Below, one piece after another: positions 11,290 to 20,664 of a stretch of DNA of 64,000 nucleotides. The notes under the pieces were generated by a model. It worked only from the letters and a program-made list of their open reading frames with translations. It did not search any database and was not told the DNA's origin. This stretch comes from Batillaria attramentaria (taxonomy: Eukaryota > Mollusca > Gastropoda > Batillariidae). The DNA lies in NCBI GenBank assembly GCA_018292915.2, contig JACVVK020000165.1, positions 323,501-387,500 of the forward strand, in the 5' to 3' direction. The translations under genes and the position numbers were made by a program. Each line of letters begins with the position of its first letter. The first letter of the stretch is position 1.

Positions 11290-11556
11290 TCTCCCGCAGC
11301 CTGTCGCCACCGACATCATTAAACCCAATGCCCATCAAAACAACAATCCTCCTCTCAAGGCCCGTCACAACGCTCCAGTCTGTCACAGTAACAGCATCGC
11401 GCAGACCCAGCGCCACGTCACGGACGGCAGCTTCATCATCATCCGCTGTCACCACTTGCACAGGAAGGTTGCGCGCTTCAAATCTGGTGGCGACAGCCAT
11501 GTTGACACGTGGGTTATCACACAGGATGATGGTGTCCCGGTACTGCAGGTCCTGAC
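11261..11556 (-). CDS. Helicase gene exon 6: motifs V-VI
   Basis: The acceptor is CGCTAG and the first two bases complete a Gly codon from exon 5, after which the frame runs QDLQYRDTIILCDNPRV. It ends TSLLVY before GTGAGT in phase 0. If that donor is not used, the frame stops nine codons later at 11231. The Leu-Glu-rich VVTGLERRIVVL and the Ser-Arg-Cys-Thr block resemble the C-terminal RecA-like domain of UvrD-type SF1 helicases. No following exon could be assigned. Confidence 0.7.
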
Positions 11557-12117
11557 CTAGCGACACGACAACCACAACAACGGCTCAGACACATTGTCTG
11601 CTGAGGGTAATGCTTTTTTGTGAGATTTGTGATGACTCACATTAGCGTCACCGGATACCAACAAAGTGACAAATGAAGTAAGGGAGGTGTTCAAAGTCTT
11701 GCAAGCGACAAACGGATATCTCACAGAATTGAAAAAGACTAGTCAAGAGGATGATGAAGTCGCAGAGCTACGGGAAGTGTCAGGCGGTCTGAGCAATCAC
11801 ACGGGATCTGTTTCTGTATTTGGTGGCATTTGCAGCCATTGCTAAGTTCTCCGGTGACAATGAGCAAGAGAGTGATACAGCAAAACCAGGAAACAGGAGA
11901 AGAAGACAGAGTGAATCAATGAATCTTTACTTAACAACAGTTGAGGTAAATTTAACATTAAGTAACAGTCAGTTTTCATACCTGCTGATGCGAACACTAC
12001 AAAATCTGGCCCCAAAGTCTACTAAAAAAAAAAAAAAAAAAAGTAAGTGGCACAATAGCACACTGTTGAGAGTGAGTGGGAGGGTGGGTGAGTGGGCGAG
12101 TCGGTGGGTGAGTGGGT

Positions 12118-12149
<32 letters not shown>

Positions 12150-15100
12150 GAGTGGGGGGGGGGGTGAGTGAGTGGGTGGGAGGGCAAGTGAGTGGGTGGG
12201 TGGGTGGGTGGGGGGAGGGGGTGAGTGAGTGCTATACATAACACATACCAGGCTGACCCACTCGCAGCTCCATCAATAGCTGGGCGACGTTGTCCCCACA
12301 ACGTTCACAGTTCTCCGGCCAGATCCCTGTGTGGTCAGGCAAAGGTGTGATGCCAGACTTTCGTGTGTATATTCCGTGCTGCAACATCTTCATAGTCGGG
12401 CCGTCTGTCGGGGCGGGGATGGCGTTGATGCTGTAACTCAGGATGTTGTTGTCATCAACCTCCCACGCGTCGTCCACTTCCCTGAGGACTGCCGGCGGAC
12501 AGCGCAGTGGGCGCGTGAGGGTTTCTACAGAAAAACATGGCGGTACCTGAACACGCACCACTGCTGCGGCCCACAAGTGTAGGGAGGGAACACGGTTTGA
12601 CAGGTGAGTGACGAACTCAGAGAACCTGCCGCTAGTGTTGTTGAAGTCACTGTAACAGAGAACGGAGAGGGAGTCAGTTAGGTATGGAGACAGAGCTGTC
12701 GTTACTGTCCATTTAGCAGTCAGTTTATGACAGATCTTTTCAGCCTCCATTGTGTCTGCTGACATTTAATGTCACAATATCAGTGGGGAAAAATGTATTG
12801 TGTGTCCTATCATCACTGTACAACTTACTCGCCACGAAATGCCTCATCTTCTTCTTCTTCTTCTTCTCGTTCGCCTTTTACACTTGGAGTCCGGAATTAG
12901 TCATGAAATGGATGGTCTCCCGTAGCACCTCCACTGGCCCATGCAGCTTCTCCCACAGGTCCCGTGGTTTGGGCCAGGTCCTCGCCCTCAGAGACCGGAG
13001 GTTCCTGCACTCCTGGAGCACGTGTTCTGCTGTCTGGTCAGCTTCTCCACAGGGGCAGCGAGGGGATGGCACGAGCTTGAGGCGCTTATTCATATGGCAG
13101 TTCAGCCTGTTGTGCCCGGTCCTCAGGCGGAATATGATGACCTGTTCCTGCCTGGTCAGCTGGTGGTAGCTGTCTCTGGGCTGTGGTGTTCTGAACAGAG
13201 TTTTGATGATGGTGTTCATTTCTGTGAGGTTGACGCTGTTTTCTGTCTGCTCTTTGTCTGATCCCAGCTTGGCCATTCTGTCTGCTTCATCGTTCCCTCG
13301 GATACCACAGTGTGAGGGGATCCACTGTAGTACCAGTCTGGTGCAGGTGATGTCGTGTAGAGTTTCCTGCAGGCGTGGCAGCTTGTTGGCGCTAGCTGCC
13401 TCCAGCACTGACTTGGCGTCTGTCAGGAAGACAACCTGGCTGTTGGCTTGTGCTGTTTCCTTGATGGTGGTTGCTGCTTGGACAAGGGCCTCGACTTCAG
13501 CTCGATAGTTTGTGCAGTGAAGGCCTGTTGGGACTGCCTTGGCTTGTCGTTGTCCGTTTGGGTAGTGTATGTACACCCCGGCACCTCCCCTCCTCACGGC
13601 GTTGGTGGCTGACCCATCTGTGTACGCCCGGATCCATGCTTCCTGGGGGTATCTTTCCTCTAGCATGGCAAGGGTCAGAGCTCTCTTGCTCACGTCGCTG
13701 TGGTCATCCTTTGTGGTGAGGTGAGGCACGGTGGTGTGGATGGTGACGTCACACAGCTTGTTGATCCATGGTGGGGGGTCACTACCCGGACGTGCAGGCT
13801 CGACTTCTCTTGGCAGGCGTTCTTGGAGTCTTCTCTGCAGCAGTCTGGTGTCACTGATAAAGCTGCTTCTCTTGAGCCTCCCCGAGCTTGGTTCTCTTGT
13901 TCTGCTGTGCATCAGGTGGTTCTCAGTTTTCTCAGCTTTGGTGTACTGCATCATGGCCTTGCACTCCCATCTGTTCTTCAGTGGTGGTATTCCTGTTGTC
14001 TGCTCCATCTTCTCTATGGGCGTGGATCGCATTGCCCCTGTAATGATGCGCAGTGCTTGGTTCTGGACTCTCTGCAGTGTCTGCTGGTGTGACTGGGCTG
14101 CTGTCATCCAGGAGCTGGAGCCGTACTCGAGGTGTGGTCGCACGGATCCCTGGTAGACATTCTTGAGGATCTTTTCGTTGGCGCCCCATTGTGTTCCGGC
14201 CAGTTTCCTCATGATGTTCAGCTTGCGTCTTGCTTTTGCCTCTGCATTCTGCACATGTTGCTTCCACGTCAGTCGTTTGTCAAAGGTCACTCCCAGGTAA
14301 GTCTGTTGGTCTTCATACCGCAAGGGGGTGTCTTCCAGGTTCAGGTTTCCAGCGCTCGTTTTGGTGGAGAGAGTGTACAGTGTTGCTGATGACTTTTCCT
14401 TGTTGATGGTGACACACCAGGTGTTGGTCCAGGCTGTGAGTTTGTCCAGGGCTAGCTGCATGCGGTATCTGGCGGTTGTTGTATGCTCTTCTGTGCACCA
14501 GAGAACGAGGTCATCTGCATATAGGGCTGCATGTATCCCTCTGGGCAGCTCGGGGACGAGGTCGTTCATGAAGAGGATGAACAGGGTTGGTGAGAGGACT
14601 CCTCCCTGGGGAGCTCCCTGGCGCAGCAGTACTTTGCGTCCACATTGGCCATTTACCAGCACACGGGCTCTGCGGTTGTGCAGGTATGACTTTGTCCACT
14701 TGTACATGTTGCCTTGGATACCACTGCGCAGGAGTTTCACAAGGAGACCGTCTTTCCAGACCTTGTCGAAGGCCTTCTGTAGGTCAATGAAGGCAGCGAG
14801 GGTTACTTTCTGGGCTTGGAAGGAGTCTTCTATGACTTGAGCAAGATGTGTGGTTTGATCCTCAGTGCTCTTGTATCTCCTGAATCCTGCTTGTTCTGGT
14901 AGGATGATGCTCTCTGACTCCAGGTACCACTGCATGCGCTGGTTGATGATGCGCTAAATGCCTCATCTATAATCAGGAAAAGTTCCCCATCGTACGCCGC
15001 TGCCGCCAGTTTGTTGACAGCAGTCTCCACATCTTCCTCGATGTTCTCAAAGTCGTACATATGGCAGTGGACGTGCGGAGTGGCTGCTGGTGCTGCTGCG

Positions 15101-18100
15101 GGTCCATCCCTCGGGGCGTGCTGCAGCTGATGTTGTATGAGCAATGTGGCGGCACGGCTCTTTCTGTGTGAACTCAGCAAGTGAACCTCCTTCCCCCAGT
15201 GCTTCCACTGTAAAGCTTTTAAGTACAGTACAATGGTTTTCCCAGTTCCTGTGCAGAAACAGAGTAAGTGCTCACTCTGTAAATCAGTTTATATTCGGAC
15301 AGAATCTGTCTGTAAAATTTCAACCAAAAAAAATTGAAAATTGATGAGAAGTGTCCCAGCAATATTTGAAAAACAAGGTGACTTCTCCACAGAAATTGCT
15401 CTCTCCCGAAAACACTAAAATCATTACTTTAAGAAATACAGTTTGCCATCCAAACCCGGCTTTCCACAATGACCAAAAAATTTCCAAGTAATGTGATGCA
15501 CTTATTCCTCTTCCACTAAAATGGCAATTTTGAACCGACTGCCTACCAGGACATGTGCCTTTCAGATGGAACTTTGTTGTTTGTTTACATTCCCTGTCAT
15601 GTATGCAAAGGATACAATCAGTGGGCTGTTACGTTTTGCGAAACGTTTTTGAGTCACTATAGATTGTCTGCTCCCCATACACCAAGCTGTACAGCGATGA
15701 TTGCCGTGTGCTGCAGGTTTACTTTAGTTAGCAGTCAGCTGCTCTAGAAAACAAGCCCTTTGAGTCTGAGTCGGTGTCGCAATACAAACATTGTATATAT
15801 TGTAAAGAGGGCTAAACTATCAAGACTTATGAACGACTAAAGTGTAATCAGCAACTGTTGATAACTACAAATTATCACCAAGGAGATACTGTCCTGCCCC
15901 AAGACAAAAGCGTGCATGTTGTTTCCTCCATACCTGGTGGTCCCCAGAGAAGCACCTGATGCAGACCCGCGCTGTTTAGAAGGTCCACTTGTTCTGGGTA
16001 CAATGCCAGCGTGGCCATTCTGAGACCCGTGTGGGCGATGGCCTCCGAAAGCGCTTTCATTTCCACGCTGCGTCTTGGGGTTGTTACTGTCGGAACCTCT
16101 ATAGAGGTTGCGGGCCCACAAAACCTGAAACAATGACAGGAGAAATTTGTCAAGGCACAGACAGACAGACAGACAGACACACACACACACACACACAGAG
16201 TAAACAATAATGGGGTGGAGAGAGGTGTGGGGAGAGATGGTGGGGGTGGTGTACATCGTGAGATGGGAGGGGGTTGGGGGTGGGGATGGTGGTCTTTAAG
16301 AGGGGTGTGCTGTTTCCAGTTGTAATGAGGGACATAAACAACCTTCATTCAGGCCAATCTTTGGGGGTTCTCTCCAGTACTCCAGCCTCCCTCCCATTCT
16401 GCTTTGAAAATATTAATAATAATAATAATAATGAGTATTGTATAGGTGCTTTACCCAATTTCATGAATCGGCTCAAAGCGCCGTGAACTGAACCCAACAT
16501 GCACGCTCACGTGAATCACACGCATTCTCTCACACACTGGACGTAAACACATTACAATCACGTGGTGCGAAGGGTCAGCTCAGCTATTTAAATTTCGGAA
16601 TTTAGAATTGCATTTATTTTTTAAATTTGGTGGGCTGAACAATTCCAAAGCAGAGGGGGAGGAAGCCGGAGTACCCAGAGAGAACCCCCGACGATCAGCC
16701 CGAATAAACGGTGCCACATACGAGTAGGAAAAATTCTTTGCCCCGAGTAGGACTCGAACCCCTGACCTCTCGCATTGGTGACAAGTCTCTTAACCACTAG
16801 ACCACCAACCACAAAATTTAAAAATAAATAAAAAATTTAAAAATTTGAAAATTTAATTTACTGAGCTGACCCTTCGCGCCACAGGACTCTAATGTGTGCA
16901 TGTCTAGTGTGTGAGAGAATGCACGTGATTCACATGAGTGTGCATGTTGGGCTCAGTTTGTGGTACTTTCAGCCAATTGAAGAAACTGGGCAAAGCGCCT
17001 CCACAATACATGGTTATTATCATTTTTATCATTATCAAACACACAACTGACCTGGCAACTAGTCGCTCGTAAGTATCGTTTGTCATGTTCGTGTCCTGGC
17101 CATGGTCACTTACACTACGTTCCCACCACTCGTCACAGCTGTCGGCACAAAGACAGCGGGCCACAGCGGCAGCGGTATCTGTTGCTCCCACACATTGACA
17201 GAGATCCTGGGACAGACACAGACTAAAGTAATTGTATACACAGAAAACAAAAATGCTAAAATCTGACAAAAGAACAAGTACCATCAATGAAAGTTGAACG
17301 CAGCAAGTATCAGAGAGACTACAAAGTGCTGCCAAAGTTTAAATTAAAAAGAGGAGAGAAACATGCTCATGATTCACGTGAGGGGGAGAGAAAGGGAGAG
17401 AGAGAGAGATCACCTGCTGGACCTGGGGGTTTGTGTCAATAGCCTGTACCAGCTGTGATGTCGTCACGTTGGGTAACATCAGTATCTTCGTGATGTTGAT
17501 GGGCCCCAAGTCTGACACAAGACGTCCCAACAGATTGTGAGCTGTGTTCAGTTGCTTCACAGCCCTCTGTACTTTGGCCACCACCGCCTGGTCCGTGGTG
17601 TGATCAGGTTTGGCACCCACTGATTTCACTTCCCCCACTATTAGACCATTCTGACGACTGATTATCAAAACATCAAAGTCTCCTTTCGGATTGCCCAGTG
17701 TGGCAGGCGTTGGAAGCAGTTTCTGATGGGTAGCTGCGGCAGTGATTGGATCGACTTGGTTGTCGAGGTATTTCCTGAACTGCAACTGGGACAGTACCAT
17801 CATGACCTCCTGCCTCCTCTCCGCCACTTGCTGCAGACGTTGAAGCACCTGCTGCAGCGCGCGATCGTCCCTCACATCACAATCATACACCGGGGCTAAT
17901 GGGTCACCTGGGGGAACAGGCTGATACAGTTGTGATGCAAGGGGTGGGGGATTAGGCAGAGGGGATGGTCCATTGGGAACATCAACAGGCACCTGGCCAG
18001 CCTGATCTGATGCTACCTGTGGAACTAGTACCGGCAGTCCGGATACTGTTTGTATATTGTAAGACACTCTCTTGAAGTGAAGCGGAGGAAGGAAGTAGGT

Positions 18101-18466
18101 TTGGTTGTGGAGGTAGGGGAACCAGTCAAGTACAGACTGAAGCCAAAAGTTTTCAGTCACATCTACTGATATCTTAGGCTGACCCGTGCCTTCTCTTGTC
18201 TGTGCAGAGCCCTGACAATGAGGAGTTTGAGTGTATTGTTGACATGTACCAACATCTTGCATTGTCTGTGTAGAGTTGTGACGCTGAGAATGACAAACAC
18301 CTTGTCTCTTATTTTGCCTTGAGCCTGTCACGTGACCAGGATGTAAGCGCTGAGAATTGTGTGGACCGGGACAGTTCCTTGCTATGTGTCCGAGCTGCTG
18401 ACATCTATAGCACCGGACACGGGAAAAATTTGTAGCCGAGTGGTTTGGACCCTCTCGCCCACTACC
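11261..18466 (-). CDS. Zinc-knuckle, PD-(D/E)XK nuclease and SF1 helicase gene, disrupted
   Basis: I assemble six exons: e1 17414-18466, e2 17052-17206, e3 15934-16124, e4 14956-15248 plus 12829-12836, e5 12249-12758 (or to 12755), e6 11261-11556. Phases agree for e1-e4 and e5-e6. e1 has a CCHC knuckle (CYRCQQLGHIARNC) and, about 230 residues later, a nuclease core (FDVLII, then GEVKS). e3-e4 give a Q-motif-like LYPEQ, then Walker A GPPGTGKT split by an intron, then Walker B LFLIIDEAF. e5 has LTRPLRCPP, like helicase motif IV. e6 has VVTGLERRIVVL and MSRCTSLLVYV, like motifs V-VI. The role could be nucleic-acid processing or defence, but that is inference. A LINE interrupts e4, and the natural e4 donor GTAAGT leaves a phase one base off from e5, so this copy is probably non-functional. 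The 5' exons were not found. Confidence 0.75.
11636..11842 (+). other. Open frame with helical composition, unassigned
   Basis: An ATG-less frame reads DTNKVTNEVREVFKVLQ onward, rich in Glu, Lys and Leu, and stops near 11842. It lies on the strand opposite the helicase gene, inside its intron 5. It could be an exon of a plus-strand gene, an old insert, or chance. No splice acceptor of quality was seen. Confidence 0.2.
12057..12230. repeat. G-rich minisatellite with long poly-G
   Basis: Runs of GTGAGTGG and GGTG units surround G runs of up to about 30 bases (12118-12148). It is intronic to the helicase gene. The Pro- and Gly-rich open frames here are artefacts. Confidence 0.95.
12249..12758 (-). 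CDS. Helicase gene exon 5
   Basis: The frame reads DTMEAEKICHKLTAKWTV onward for about 168 codons and leaves at CCTG before GTATGT in phase 1, matching exon 6. LTRPLRCPPAVLREV is placed and spelled like SF1 motif IV (LxxxxRCPxxV). Two acceptors three bases apart (12758 or 12755) both need phase 1 from the preceding exon. The consensus donor of exon 4 gives phase 2; only a weak GTGGCG donor seven bases earlier gives phase 1. Confidence 0.7.
12837..12849. repeat. LINE target-site duplication, copy 1
   Basis: AAATGCCTCATCT here and at 14956-14968 flanks the LINE exactly. On the minus strand it reads AGATGAGGCATTT, which codes for the Asp-Glu-Ala-Phe of Walker B. Confidence 0.95.
12850..14955 (-). 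mobile_element. 5'-truncated LINE with RT and RNase H
   Basis: This 2106-bp insert is bounded by a 13-bp target-site duplication. Read on the minus strand it ends in a (GAA)n tail. Its single long frame (12878-14935) lacks the endonuclease and the first part of the reverse transcriptase, the usual 5' truncation of LINEs. An RNase H domain after the RT places it among the I/R1/Nimb-like clades of non-LTR elements; the exact clade needs a tree. It lies in the same orientation as the host gene and splits its coding exon. Confidence 0.93.
12878..14935 (-). CDS. LINE ORF2 fragment: reverse transcriptase and RNase H
   Basis: The frame has 685 codons and no internal stop. RT motifs are AFIDLQKAFDKVW (near residue 45), GAPQGGVLSPTLF, and the catalytic YADDLVLW (near 138). 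RNase H follows with YTDGSATNA (near 437), NYRAEVEAL, FLTDAKSVL and WIPSHCGIRGNDEAD (near 535), which supply the expected acidic and His residues. A Cys/His cluster, CPCGEADQTAEH, lies near 628. The start used is the first ATG after the truncation point; the true protein would begin much earlier. Absence of stops suggests a young insertion. Confidence 0.92.
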   Translation of the reverse strand: MQWYLESESIILPEQAGFRRYKSTEDQTTHLAQVIEDSFQAQKVTLAAFIDLQKAFDKVWKDGLLVKLLRSGIQGNMYKWTKSYLHNRRARVLVNGQCGRKVLLRQGAPQGGVLSPTLFILFMNDLVPELPRGIHAALYADDLVLWCTEEHTTTARYRMQLALDKLTAWTNTWCVTINKEKSSATLYTLSTKTSAGNLNLEDTPLRYEDQQTYLGVTFDKRLTWKQHVQNAEAKARRKLNIMRKLAGTQWGANEKILKNVYQGSVRPHLEYGSSSWMTAAQSHQQTLQRVQNQALRIITGAMRSTPIEKMEQTTGIPPLKNRWECKAMMQYTKAEKTENHLMHSRTREPSSGRLKRSSFISDTRLLQRRLQERLPREVEPARPGSDPPPWINKLCDVTIHTTVPHLTTKDDHSDVSKRALTLAMLEERYPQEAWIRAYTDGSATNAVRRGGAGVYIHYPNGQRQAKAVPTGLHCTNYRAEVEALVQAATTIKETAQANSQVVFLTDAKSVLEAASANKLPRLQETLHDITCTRLVLQWIPSHCGIRGNDEADRMAKLGSDKEQTENSVNLTEMNTIIKTLFRTPQPRDSYHQLTRQEQVIIFRLRTGHNRLNCHMNKRLKLVPSPRCPCGEADQTAEHVLQECRNLRSLRARTWPKPRDLWEKLHGPVEVLRETIHFMTNSGLQV
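14956..15248 (-). CDS. Helicase gene exon 4: Walker A to Walker B, cut by LINE
   Basis: The acceptor is TGCACAG. The first bases complete the Gly of GPPGTGKT begun in exon 3, then TIVLYLKALQW follows. The frame continues through a Pro/Ala-rich linker and VETAVNKLAAAA to GELFLIIDEAF, a Walker B motif. Directly at the Phe codon the LINE begins. The continuation, eight bases ending before GTAAGT, lies at 12829-12836 on the far side. Confidence 0.8.
15934..16124 (-). CDS. Helicase gene exon 3: Q motif and half of Walker A
   Basis: The exon starts after TTTCAG by completing an Arg codon, reads FCGPATSIEVPTV onward and ends LLWGPPG before GTATGG. TLALYPEQVDLLN is placed where SF1 helicases have the Q motif. 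Splitting of GPPG/TGKT by an intron is clear from phase. Confidence 0.8.
16145..16198. repeat. (CAGA)n-(CA)n microsatellite
   Basis: Simple repeat in intron 2 of the helicase gene. Confidence 0.9.
16408..16813 (-). mobile_element. tRNA-derived SINE, family B, full copy
   Basis: On the minus strand it starts with a tRNA-like head (GGTGGTCTAGTGGTTAAGAG, then GGGGTTCGAGTCC). It continues through a body containing GGGTTCTCTCTGGGTACTCC and GTGGTGCGAAGGGTCAGCTC reversed, and ends in an (ATT)n tail at 16410-16432. Related copies are at 43411-43822, 50995-51190, 55378-55612 and 63604-63985. Confidence 0.88.
16845..17035 (+). mobile_element. SINE family B, 3' part, inverted relative to neighbour
   Basis: This carries the tail half of family B (AGCTGACCCTTCGCGCCAC to GGGCAAAGCGCCTCCACAATAC) in the opposite orientation to the copy at 16408-16813. 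Together they form a broken inverted repeat with the tRNA-like head in the middle. Confidence 0.82.
17052..17206 (-). CDS. Helicase gene exon 2, Cys-rich linker
   Basis: The acceptor is GTCCCAG and the donor GCCAG before GTCAGT. The frame DLCQCVGATDTAAAVARCLC contains six cysteines within about 30 residues, then DEWWERS. It joins nuclease and helicase parts. The cysteines might bind metal, but the pattern matches no motif I know. Confidence 0.75.
17414..18466 (-). CDS. Helicase gene exon 1 (in window): zinc knuckle and nuclease core
   Basis: The exon is 351 codons long, open from an acceptor-like CCTAG (a stop codon overlaps the acceptor, so coding must begin there or downstream). Residues 19-32 are CYRCQQLGHIARNC, a CX2CX4HX4C knuckle. 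A Pro-rich stretch and a Gln-rich helical segment (LQQVLQRLQQVAERRQEV) follow. Near residues 260-280 comes GDFDVLIIS, then GLIVGEVKSVG: Asp, then Glu-X-Lys after about 15 residues, as in PD-(D/E)XK and NERD-like nucleases. The acidic and Lys residues needed for catalysis are present. Confidence 0.72.
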
Positions 18467-18594
18467 CTAGGTTCTCCGGCCAGCTGTGTGCCGCCGGCTT
18501 TGTTCGCCTGTAGGCTACCGCACGCGTGAAGCGTTGCGGATCCACGATAGCCACGTGTCAGTTAGTTGTGTTTGTTTGTGTCCATTTAGTGCTA

Positions 18595-20071
18595 CAGTCG
18601 GGCCCGCTTATAAGGAGCGCTCGGGGACCAATTTTTTTTACTCCTTATAGCCGAGGTTCCTTATAACGGAGTTCTCGGATATAAGGAGTAACCCAAGTCC
18701 AACTACCTTATAAGCGGGCTTCTGCATTTTTTCGGTGTCAGTATCAGCAATTCTTCTTCCTCTCTCTCTCTCTCGCACAGCGGATTGAAAATCAATGCCC
18801 CTTTAGGTTCATGTCTATGGAACAACAGTAATTTGTTCCTCTCTGTTTTGTTTCTTCGGCCATTTTTTCTCTATTTCTGTCTCCCTTCAACTTCTTTTGG
18901 TTTTCAAACCAATATAACAGTACTTAGAAGACAGCTTGCGACTGCCCTTGTGGCAGGTAAATAATGCCACACAAGTAAAACTCATGTGAGTCTAGCGGAA
19001 CGACCGCGGGGCCCCTGAACGCTCAATAAGAAGAAAATCTTCCTCTCTGTATATGTAACGCCAGCGATGAGTTTGTTGCGGTGGTAAAAAAAAAAAGTAT
19101 TGTTGACAGCACAGTGACACAACAGGACAACAAACACTACAAGACAAGCCCTGGTCTCCATTCAGTCAAAGGGAACTTGAGACAGTGATACTGAAAAACA
19201 ACACGATAACAGCCCCTTCAAAACCTTACATATCAATGCAGCCACACCCACACCTCCATTCATACATGTACAACACATAACAAACATAACTGTCGCTGTC
19301 ACTGATACACATACAATGAAACAACATTCAGTCTGAGGACAAAATACTCGAGTGGCTATTTTCACCTTCAAATTACATTCCTTTATTAAAAAACAAAAAA
19401 CATAAAACACACACATTTTTTCTCACTAGGATCAATACGCTTATCATCAAAATGAAATAGAAGGGGACAAAATAGGGCCTGCTGTCACTGGCTTAATTTC
19501 ACTTTCTTGTGAGAATAACAACAATAAACAACAATAAACTGAAAAATGGCTGTAGCAACCAGCGACCAAACGGCATTACGTTAGGAAGGAACCAGTAAAG
19601 GAACATTGGCCGGTTATTCTCCTGTTTATCCTCAGCTATCACTGCCTTTCTTTGTTGAGGGTTGGCTTCTATTTTTCTTATTATGTCGAGCTTTTGACTG
19701 AGTGAAAGAGATTTTCTCTTTTTCTCGCGTTCAGACATTTTCGCTTCTGCATCCAAAATCGAGCTCATGTAGCGATGAACGGAAGTTTCTGCGGAAGCAA
19801 AGACGGATAATCCTCCCCAAATAGGACTGATGAAATAACTCGACCTACTTTCGGTTTGAAGCCGGTGCTATCGGCACTCCTTATAACCAGACTCAGGGCC
19901 GATTTGGGGCCTAATTTTTCACTCCTAATAAGCGAGGTATCGTATAACCGAGCTCCTTCTAAGCGAGTTTTCGTAAGTCATAACAAAGAACAATGTAAAT
20001 CGGGGATTTTTTTTTTGCTCCTTATAAAAGAGGTTCCTAATAACCGAGCTCCTTTTAAGCGGGTCCGACTG
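18595..20071. mobile_element. Tigger/pogo-like DNA transposon, internally deleted, 2
   Basis: TA flanks both ends. The 5' end CAGTCGGGCCCGCTTATAAG pairs with a 3' end whose reverse complement is CAGTCGGACCCGCTTAAAAG. Subterminal repeats of CTCCTTATAA and CGAGTT occur on both sides. The minus strand keeps a transposase N-terminus at 19499-19768. Size is 1477 bp. It lies just 5' of the zinc-knuckle exon of the helicase gene. Confidence 0.88.
19499..19768 (-). pseudogene. Transposase N-terminal HTH fragment
   Basis: The frame contains KRKSLSLSQKLDIIRKIEAN followed by PQQRKAVIAED, a psq-type helix-turn-helix as at the start of CENP-B and Tigger transposases. The frame then loses similarity and stops; no DDE domain is present. 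It differs in sequence from the fragment at 10182-10475, so the two elements belong to different families. Confidence 0.78.
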
Positions 20072-20073
20072 TA

Positions 20074-20660
20074 ATTATCTCCGCAGTCGCTTAACCTAAA
20101 GTTATCATGTAAACTATAGTAGTTTCGGAAGAGTTTGTACTTTTTAGTCATGTTTTGTTTTTGGCGCTGTTTTGTAGTTTAACGGGTGTATTTTGCCATT
20201 TTCACCCCTTTTTGAATGCGTGGTCCCGGCCTTTACGCTCTTCAATCGGCGATAGGGAATTCTCTGTATTTTGATGATGTTCGAAACTTATGCCATCTTA
20301 GAGTACTTTTCACGCTCTTTTCAATGCAGTTTGTTTGAAGTTTGTAGCTGTTGTATTACGCCCGCTATTGTTAGTTTTCCGTGGGTAAACAAACACAGAT
20401 TTCGCTGCTACCCGAGCATCTAGCCCTTGTTTCTGCTGCGAGCGGCCGTTGCTTTCTTTGTGGCTCGCGCTGGGCGCATAAGTAGCCGCGAGCTACGCCT
20501 CACTGGACAGTCGCCAGCCAGCCCTGCCGCGAGTCACTGCACGGATTGTCGCTCCCCGCTCTGCCATTTGTTGCTTGTTTCCTGTTGCAATAAAACTCAT
20601 GTCATAGCGACCGCTGTGTTTGGTCTCCCTGCCTGCCTGATTCACTCAACACCATCACAA
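20074..20660. other. Non-coding; LTR-like features weak
   Basis: TGTTGCAATAAAACTC at 20583 and the GC-rich block before it look somewhat like an LTR R-U5 region, but no matching second LTR, primer-binding site or gag-pol frame was seen. Confidence 0.4.
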
Positions 20661-20664
20661 AAGC

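Noticed and set aside
11997..12301. Pro/His-rich frames and a possible exon VDFGARFCSVRISR near 11972-12020 in the helicase gene
   Set aside because: Including that exon breaks the phase into exon 6, whereas direct joining of 12249 to 11556 keeps it.
12878..14935. Plus-strand frames of 60-170 residues across the LINE
   Set aside because: They are shadows of the RT-RNase H ORF.
20400..20660. Solo LTR
   Set aside because: There is an AATAAA-containing block, but no TG...CA borders, no duplication and no second LTR.
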